NCBI GenBank assembly: GCA_021927905.1
Contig: BLLK01000022.1
Span: 1,860,001 to 1,924,000, forward strand
Direction of reading: 5' to 3'
Length of the DNA: 64,000 bases
Source of the DNA: Chaetoceros tenuissimus
Lineage: Eukaryota; Bacillariophyta; Thalassiosirophyceae; Chaetocerotales; Chaetocerotaceae
Under the pieces are notes generated by a model. The model made no database searches and was not told the DNA's origin. It saw nothing but the letters and a program-made list of their open reading frames with translations. This document shows positions 57,619 through 64,000 of the stretch, in pieces. Positions within the stretch are counted from its first letter, which is position 1, and every line of letters starts with the position of its first letter. The translations under genes were made by a program, and so were the position numbers.

Positions 57619-59589
57619 GGTGAGGTATCAAACTAGCTTTTCTTTTGGTGTGAATGTGGGCAGGTGAATGCTTCACCATTAGAATGAAGGATGTGTGGTA
57701 AGTGGTAAGTGTGTGAATGATTTTTAGGATGTGTGGTAAGTAATAGTAAAACCAATGACGACGGAAAAGAGCTGTTTATAATAACGGTATATTACCTTAG
57801 TGACTTATACTCACAATTCCAAATGAAACATAGACGTTATTTAGATGAAGGAATCATTATTAGATCTCTTTCTAGTAGCCTTGTCGTCTGGTATCTCGCT
57901 AATTCTTATACAAGTACTCAGTCAACTTATGTACTAATGGTACTTTTTTTCTCCAAAGTTGGTCATTTTTATAGTGCTATGGTAATTTATTCAAAAAGAA
58001 ACTCAAAGCGTGAAATCAGGAACTTGTGAAAGTGCTTCAGTATCTTTCTCCATCTCAACATGGCCAATCTAGTACTTGATCCGCGAAGATACCGAATTCG
58101 ATTTCCCTTTCCATCTTTTTCCAGTAGAATCAAGTCATCATCTCCACAATCCCTCCACAAGGCCCACTGAACAATCGCAAAAGCAGAAAATAGACAAGTC
58201 CCAATCACAGTCCATATTCTCCAATCATTACGAATCTTGATAATACCAAAACTAACCAACTGAATCAAAGCTAACACATAAAATAACTTTCTCATCCATT
58301 TCTGATTCTTTTCTGTTAAACATAAGGATCCAAGCGGTGCACCTATGATAACAACGGGGCAACACGCCACTATTGCCTGATATACATCCATTGAAACTGC
58401 AGTACTCTTTTCACCTCCAGCTCCATCACTCAATGATGTAATTCGCAATAGTGTACCCGCTATACTCGTGACAGCCATAACGACAACTGATATAGCAACC
58501 AATTCATGATCTGCTCTTGAATGTTGACGGTTGAAATATTTGTAAAATGTACAACCATAAAAATATGTCATTATATCTGCCCCCGTTCCAACTTGTGCAG
58601 ATAGCATCCCTCCTATGGTGCAAAATATAGCATTGGCCAATAACGATTTGACCTTTTCGCCACTGCTCGTAGTCTGTAAAGATGATGCACTCAAACTCTT
58701 CGTATCACTACAATGATCTACTCGATGCTCGTCGATTTCCAAAGATGATGCATCCTCTAATATACAGTTTTCATCACTGCTAGTAGTCTCGTTCTTGACG
58801 CGATCCAATGAAGCTAAAATGACTGCAAAAGAGGCTACCAATGTGGTATACATTACATTTACATAATAAGAAGGAACCACAATATCCAACCCGAAGATAA
58901 GACCCAAGACAGAAAAGAACATTGACACCCCCAAAAGATTAGTATATTCCCCATTCCCCAAAATAGCATGTTGCTTCGATTCTGAATGCTCCCTTGTCAA
59001 AATGGTGTAACTTGCACACGACATTCCAATACTCTGAATCCCCAATGCAAAATCTCTCCCTTGTTTCGGATCAAATGCCAATACCAAGACACTAATAGGA
59101 AAAGCTACTACTCCACCGCCTAATGGTGTCGCACCGGCAATGAGAGATCCTAATATCATCGCGATGGATAAAGGGTAGTAGTTTGCAAAGGAAGAAAGGA
59201 GAATCTGATTCCGTGTTGTGATTTTGAGATAGAGGGGTAAGATAATCAGAGCTGGATAGAATTTGGTGAGGATTCTTGACAATATCATGGTCATTTTGGA
59301 GTCTGTCACGTTGAGTTACAATCTGTTCTCTCTGATTCGATCCAGAATGTATTATGTGATGTAATATGCTCTGGTGTTGATAGTCGAACGAACTAACATG
59401 AAAAATGAAAAATGAGATGACGACTCGAGACGGACTCGACTCACATCATCAGCTTCATTTTTGTAGGCCCTTTTTTTAGGCTGTATGAGACTGATGACGT
59501 AAATCAACGGTAATTTACCGTAATTACATATGTTCATAATTCTATAAAAAGACGTTATTTAGACGGATAGACCGTGGATCGCTGATCGC
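56975..59589. repeat. 2,615-bp duplicated segment H, right copy
   Basis: Same length and sequence as 48408-51022 (offset 8,567). Its right edge continues into native DNA upstream of the kinase gene (GATCGC-TCTCAGCACACG), while its left edge abuts the retroelement. So the native left end belongs to the other copy and the native right end to this one. Confidence 0.9.
57987..59294 (-). CDS. TSUP (TauE/SafE-like) membrane transporter, right copy
   Basis: 435 residues, identical in sequence to the left copy. This one keeps its native upstream neighbour, the kinase gene at 59623, with which it shares a divergent promoter region of about 330 bp. If both copies are real, the cell carries two identical transporters with different far-upstream DNA. 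Confidence 0.8.
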   Translation of the reverse strand: MTMILSRILTKFYPALIILPLYLKITTRNQILLSSFANYYPLSIAMILGSLIAGATPLGGGVVAFPISVLVLAFDPKQGRDFALGIQSIGMSCASYTILTREHSESKQHAILGNGEYTNLLGVSMFFSVLGLIFGLDIVVPSYYVNVMYTTLVASFAVILASLDRVKNETTSSDENCILEDASSLEIDEHRVDHCSDTKSLSASSLQTTSSGEKVKSLLANAIFCTIGGMLSAQVGTGADIMTYFYGCTFYKYFNRQHSRADHELVAISVVVMAVTSIAGTLLRITSLSDGAGGEKSTAVSMDVYQAIVACCPVVIIGAPLGSLCLTEKNQKWMRKLFYVLALIQLVSFGIIKIRNDWRIWTVIGTCLFSAFAIVQWALWRDCGDDDLILLEKDGKGNRIRYLRGSSTRLAMLRWRKILKHFHKFLISRFEFLFE

Positions 59590-59622
59590 TCTCAGCACAC
59601 GTCTCCATTCCTACATTAAATC
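59310..59622. promoter_or_regulatory. Divergent promoter region, transporter / kinase
   Basis: Contains CGGTAATTTACCGTAATTAC, with a perfect GGTAAATTTACC-like inverted block (GGTAATTTACC), near 59508-59525, and GATGACGT near 59490. The same bases are present in the left H copy near 50940. The regulatory role is inferred from position. Confidence 0.35.
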
Positions 59623-61035
59623 ATGGCACTTTGTAATATTCTTGCATGTGAATTAGTAAAAGACCCTTTGATAGTACCATATTCATGTCCTTCATTTAAA
59701 TTAGAAAGGATCATTTCAATGTGGAATGTGTTGCTATCCTTATTGACGATGCAATCAACTGTTGCAGCTCTAGCTTTCTCCTCAGCTTCTTCACGTGTCA
59801 AGCTTCATGTAAGCACATCAATTAATGCAGAATCTTTAGAAAAGAGTATCATACTCGACAATGATGATTCTATTAATCACCATGTTGTACATGAACTAGA
59901 TAGACGAACCATCGTCCGTCAAGTTGCCAATACGTTTCTTGGAGCATACACTCTATGTACACCACAAGATACATTTGCCATTGACTCTAAAAATGAAAAC
60001 AGAAAAATATTTTACAGAAAAGATCTCCCCAACATGATTTATGAAAAAAAATTGGGGTTTGGTGCATTCAAAAAGGTATACTCGGTTTCCATAAACAATG
60101 GACAATACGCAATGGCTGTCGAAAAGCTCACGTCCAAAGGAGATGCAAGAGATGAAATTCGTGGAATCAAATTAGTACAAGAGATACAATCTACCCTTTC
60201 ATCATCATCAGATGCAAAATACTTTGAAAACATTCATGATTGGTGGATACAAACTCTACCAGTCAATGAATATAAAGTTGGTCAAAACGTGTTTTCCAAG
60301 GAGAATCTAGATAGTATACAATTGAAGGAAAAGATTCCCAAATCCTTTATAGGAAAGAATTGGTATTTGATTTCCACCAAAACATTGTACGATATGGACC
60401 TCAAGAAATTTTGCAAAAGATCAGAATTAAAGTACAAAATTGGTGAGAATCATAATGTTACAGAAGTGGATACGCTATGCAACATTGCACTAAATAAAGA
60501 GAATGCAGTTCGATTGCTTTATCAAGTTTGTCATGCTGGGCGAATATTACATGATCAATTTGGAATTGTTCATCGTGACATCAAACCCAAGAACATTATG
60601 TTGAAGGGTGGAAATATCGTCTTGATTGACTATGGCTTTGCAAGAAAGGCTGACACAGTCGATGGTAAACTTTGCATTGTAGAAAATGGAATTTTACGTG
60701 GAGAAGTAAAGTATGTGGAGGCCAATGATGTAGCTTTGTACCGAGGTTGTACCAATGGCGATACCTATGCTATGGGCAAAACAATGTATGAATTCTTCTT
60801 CTGTGAGTTTGATAATGGAACAGATACAAAGTCCGATCGCGTACTAATCAATGTTGAAAATGCAAAGCATGAAAATGAAGTCTTCCGGAAAATGCTTATG
60901 GAGACAACTCCAAAATACAGTAGGTTTGAAATGTCAATAGAAACACGAGGTATGATTTTAGAGGTATTAAGAGGGCTTTGTAACGGATCTCATCCGATTT
61001 CATTTAATCAAGCTGAAAGAAAAATATTGATTTGA
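59623..61035 (+). CDS. Protein-kinase-like protein with plastid-type presequence
   Basis: 470 residues from ATG 59623, or 438 from the in-frame ATG at 59719. The second start gives a clean signal peptide (MWNVLLSLLTMQSTVAALAF) with the ALAF cleavage motif of diatom plastid proteins, so it is likely the true one. The kinase domain has a glycine loop KLGFGAFKKVY, a degenerate lysine region (AMAVEKL), a catalytic loop VHRDIKPKNIM with intact HRD and N, and LIDYGFARK, that is DYG in place of DFG. An insertion of about 80 residues lies between the N-lobe and the catalytic loop. It is probably active; the substrate is unknown. Confidence 0.75.
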   Translation: MALCNILACELVKDPLIVPYSCPSFKLERIISMWNVLLSLLTMQSTVAALAFSSASSRVKLHVSTSINAESLEKSIILDNDDSINHHVVHELDRRTIVRQVANTFLGAYTLCTPQDTFAIDSKNENRKIFYRKDLPNMIYEKKLGFGAFKKVYSVSINNGQYAMAVEKLTSKGDARDEIRGIKLVQEIQSTLSSSSDAKYFENIHDWWIQTLPVNEYKVGQNVFSKENLDSIQLKEKIPKSFIGKNWYLISTKTLYDMDLKKFCKRSELKYKIGENHNVTEVDTLCNIALNKENAVRLLYQVCHAGRILHDQFGIVHRDIKPKNIMLKGGNIVLIDYGFARKADTVDGKLCIVENGILRGEVKYVEANDVALYRGCTNGDTYAMGKTMYEFFFCEFDNGTDTKSDRVLINVENAKHENEVFRKMLMETTPKYSRFEMSIETRGMILEVLRGLCNGSHPISFNQAERKILI

Positions 61036-61523
61036 TCACCATGTCTATGTTGCTAACTCAATAAGCATCAACTATCTAAACAATATCATCTATTGCGATG
61101 TATCATGCTCAAACTATGTTGATCTCATCTTGCTGGGTTACGGCTTGGTCGACTTTCAACCTTAGTTCTGTTCTATCCTTTTTACAACTCCACATGTAAA
61201 AATAATCATTTTTGAAAATTGTTTCGAATGAGAATGGTGGAATGAGAAAAAAATCGAAATCCAAGAGGAAATAAAAAAAATCAAATTTGTAGTGAATTAG
61301 CAAGATCAAAACCGTTCAGAAGCCAAAAAGATACAATTTAAAAACTTTGGAGTAAAAATGTCCCGAAACCAATACCGTATGGAATGCGGACATCAACAAA
61401 CTCGCCTCTGTCGTCGAACTATGTACTTGATGAATTGCTTTTGTCGAGAACCATCCAAAATTACTCAAATTTCACTAAAACAACAAAACAGAGCTTGCAT
61501 TATACAGTTTCCTTGCTTGCCCA
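61036..61523. other. Intergenic spacer
   Basis: 488 bp. A short frame at 61358 overlaps the sulfatase start but looks spurious. Nothing else is recognised. Confidence 0.3.
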
Positions 61524-63630
61524 ATGCGTCAAATTCAAAATCTTCAGAGATGTATTATCTCATTTCTTTTGATGCATGCATTGTATGGTGTTACTTCGAT
61601 CCTAACAGCACACGCACAAGAGGATGAGAAAAAGCCAAATCTTGTGGTCATCATGACGGATGAACACAATCTTCGCACACTTTCATGTTACCGTGACTAC
61701 TATCTCTCCAAATTTCCAAAGGACATCGTAGATGTTTGGGGAGACGGAATATTTGTGGATACCCCAAACATTGACTCACTTGCAAAGGATGGAGCTTTGT
61801 TTGTAAGTTCATTATTTATATATAACTGAGAAGTGTGTGTAACTTCATTCTTGTACTCACCTGTTTCATCTGCATCCCCAAAGACAAATTTCTACACAAG
61901 TGTACCTCAATGTACACCTGCAAGGGCATCATTTTTAAGTGGACTTTATCCTTTCAAAACTGGAGCTGTGGAGAATTGGGACGGTCTAGATGCAAACATC
62001 AAGACATGGGCAAATGTTTTACAAAATGAAGGATATGCTACAAGCTATATTGGCAAGTGGCATTTGGACGGTGACGAGAAAACTGGACCGACTGAAGACC
62101 TAAATTATGATCCATTGTTTTTCCCTGAATCGGGTGATGCAAGTCGAACATTTGGATTCAGTGATAACAAGTATCGCTACAGTCGCGGACATTTCAAAAT
62201 AATAAAGGAGACAGGTGATGGTACATTCAAAAAGGGCAATTACATTGTAGATATGGATGAAGGAGATAATATTGAAGAAGTCTACACGACCGACTTTTAT
62301 ACAAACAGAGCTATTGAATATATTCAATCAAAGGCTGATAGTGAAGAACCTTTCGCTCTCTTTTTGAGTCTAGCAGATCCTCATGGTACGTATGCTTAAC
62401 TATTTCTTGAGGGTATTGAAATGCAAATTTTGACTAATGACATCTCGTTTTCTCATAGGACCGAATCAAGTTAGAAGTCCCTATGATGCCATATACCATG
62501 ATTTCTCTTTTACAATGCCAAACACTACGGTCAATTATGTCTACTCTGACCCCCCTCCACCTGGTTTCTATGGCAAAGCTGGTAGAGACTATACAAGAAG
62601 GAATGGTATTGTTTATAAACCCAGAGGGCCTGAAGCAAGCCAAAAGTATTTAGAAAAATTTGCGGAGGATAAAGAATTCAAAAATACAATGAGAACCTAT
62701 TTTGGAATGGTGAAGCTCATCGATGACAAGATCGGTGATATGTTATCAACTATCAAATCACTTGGCATCGAACAAAACACTATAATTTGCTTTACGTCGG
62801 ATCATGGGGACCTCGCATTTGAGCATGGAAGAGAGAACAAAGAAGAGCCATTTATGACATCTGCAGGTGTTCCGATGATCATAAAATATCCAAACCATAT
62901 CAAACCAAACAAAGTGATTGAGACAGCATACTCGCAGGTAGACTTTGCACCAAGCATATTGGGAATCATGGGCTTAGCAGACCGAGCTGAAAGAATGAAT
63001 ATGATATTTGATGGGGTGGATGGTAGTAATGAGATTCTCAACCAAGAAGATGTCTCCAATGACAATTCAAAATATATCATTTCATACTTGAGTGATGGTC
63101 GATGGATACTTGCATTAAAGGCAGGTCGAAAGCTGATTCTCAATGGATTGAATAAGGGGGCAACCATGTATGATCTCAAAGTGGACCCCCAAGAACTCAC
63201 AAATTATATTTCTAAGAAGCCATTGGTTGTTACCTCCCTTTATCGCAAGATCCAATCTTGGCTTAGTTCAAGGAACTTTGTTGCCACGGATTCTACAAAG
63301 AGTTTTATCAATTCAGCTTCATATTGTCAAAATTCAGATAAACGCCTTCTCTTCGAAATGAGAAGGAAAAATCAAATAATCAATTGTAACTGGGTTTCTA
63401 AAAAGCCTTTTAAACGATGTATGAAAGGACAGGGTGTATATAAAGGTGCTATTGCAACTGCATGTCCAGAAGCATGCAAAACCGTTATGCCATGTTCTTG
63501 CGAAGATACAAAAATGCAGTTTAAGGTTGGTGAGACGTTCATGACATGTTCCGATATAACTGAATCTCAGTGTCTAGATATTCAAGGAATGAAGGAAACA
63601 TGCAGAAAAACATGCGGACAATGTAACTAA
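61524..63630 (+). CDS. Secreted sulfatase with C-terminal cysteine-rich ShK-like modules, three exons
   Basis: Exons 61524-61802, 61884-62385 and 62459-63630 (introns 81 and 73 bp) join to 650 residues. A signal peptide ends near ILTAHA-QED. PNLVVIMTDEHN supplies the first metal ligands. The sulfatase signature CTPARASFLSG has its Cys near residue 103, the residue converted to formylglycine in active enzymes. TSDHGDLAFEHGR supplies further metal ligands, and IGKWHL is the conserved G-K-W/H block. The C-terminus holds two Cys clusters (C-x-K...ACPEACK and C-SDITESQC...MKETCRKTCGQC) resembling ShK modules. It probably desulfates extracellular sulfated polysaccharides or a related substrate (inference). 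Confidence 0.9.
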
Positions 63631-63760
63631 TGATGAACTTAAATATGCAATCCATGTATAAATAACAAACGTATATATTATTACAAGATAATTCCTTTAC
63701 TATACATTCTGCAGCTATTCCATGAAAACCTTTACAGAATAGATCCGTGTTGACCCCCAC
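63631..63760. other. Convergent intergenic gap
   Basis: Short AT-rich gap between the sulfatase and the leftward partial gene. Confidence 0.3.
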
Positions 63761-64000
63761 TCAAAGTCTAAAAAAGTATCCAGTAGGCCAAACTAAGAAA
63801 TGCACCAAGACCATAGAGACGGTAAATCCGATTACAAGAGTCTCGCTACCTCCAGTTAGAGGACTGGAAGAAAAGTATGACACATGCCCTTCATCCCATT
63901 TCACTGGATTATCTTTCCCGATGCTATGATTGTAAAGCGTGACAAAAAGTGACGTGGAAGCAATGATAAAGATTGGATGGTATATATAAACTGCGTATGC
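63761..64000 (-). CDS. C-terminal end of an acyltransferase-3-like membrane protein (partial)
   Basis: The minus strand is open from the window edge at 64000 to a TGA at 63761-63763, 79 codons with no start in view. It reads AVYIYHPIFIIASTSLFVT, then a polar stretch, then ETLVIGFTVSMVLVHFLVW and a short tail. The Y-x-V/I-Y-x-x-HP motif followed by a final pair of membrane helices is how acyltransferase-3 (OafA-like) domains end. This family moves acyl groups onto sugars or lipids. The assignment is tentative because only two helices are visible. It is convergent with the sulfatase gene. Confidence 0.5.
   Translation of the reverse strand, partial: AYAVYIYHPIFIIASTSLFVTLYNHSIGKDNPVKWDEGHVSYFSSSPLTGGSETLVIGFTVSMVLVHFLVWPTGYFFRL

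Overview
The window is nuclear DNA of a unicellular eukaryote, most probably a diatom (Chaetoceros-like is my guess). The grounds are: small GT-AG introns of about 68-138 bp; short intergenic gaps and mixed gene orientation; several proteins with a signal peptide followed by an A-F type cleavage motif, as in diatom plastid presequences; a bHLH-PAS regulator; and a tandem family of ankyrin-like proteins of a style seen in diatoms. No bacterial operons, CRISPR arrays or rRNA genes were seen, and no convincing tRNA.

Layout. 1-1444: 3' part of an ankyrin-like gene plus a duplicated piece of its C-terminal end. 1.6-10.8 kb: a flavin monooxygenase, a very large membrane/methyltransferase/FAD-oxidoreductase fusion, and an MFS-like/phospholipase-D-like fusion whose frame is interrupted. 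11.3-14.2 kb: a VPS9-domain Rab GEF and an unknown membrane protein. 14.4-19.8 kb: a gene-poor block built of a 374-bp repeat pair, a 4.5-kb repeat-rich insertion and a flanking 212-bp duplication. 20.0-30.9 kb: TPR protein, plasmepsin-V-like aspartyl protease, peptidase E-like protein, TPR-MYND protein and plastid fibrillin. 31.2-34.4 kb: two tandem ankyrin-like genes sharing an E2F-like promoter box. 35.2-43 kb: rhodanese-like protein, two class-IV aminotransferase-like paralogues around a tiny unknown gene, ribosomal protein eS19 and a bHLH-PAS factor. 43.4-48.1 kb: an inner-membrane-protease-like protein, a kinesin-light-chain-like TPR protein and a Tubby-like protein. 48.4-59.6 kb: a MYND/Sel1-like gene and a TSUP (TauE/SafE) transporter gene present twice in identical 2,615-bp segments, with a whole-looking DIRS-type tyrosine-recombinase retroelement exactly at the junction. 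59.6-64 kb: a plastid-type protein kinase, a secreted sulfatase and the tail of an acyltransferase-3-like gene.

The most striking signal is that two unrelated-looking insertions in one window share the same architecture, host segment - element - same host segment (2,615 bp in one case, 212 bp in the other). Each fits recombination between two nearby insertions of one element, an unusually long target duplication, or an assembly switch between two haplotypes. Otherwise the genes look like ordinary, mostly independent nuclear genes. The three consecutive redox or lipid-type enzymes at 1.6-10.8 kb are the only neighbours that hint at a shared theme, and that is speculative.
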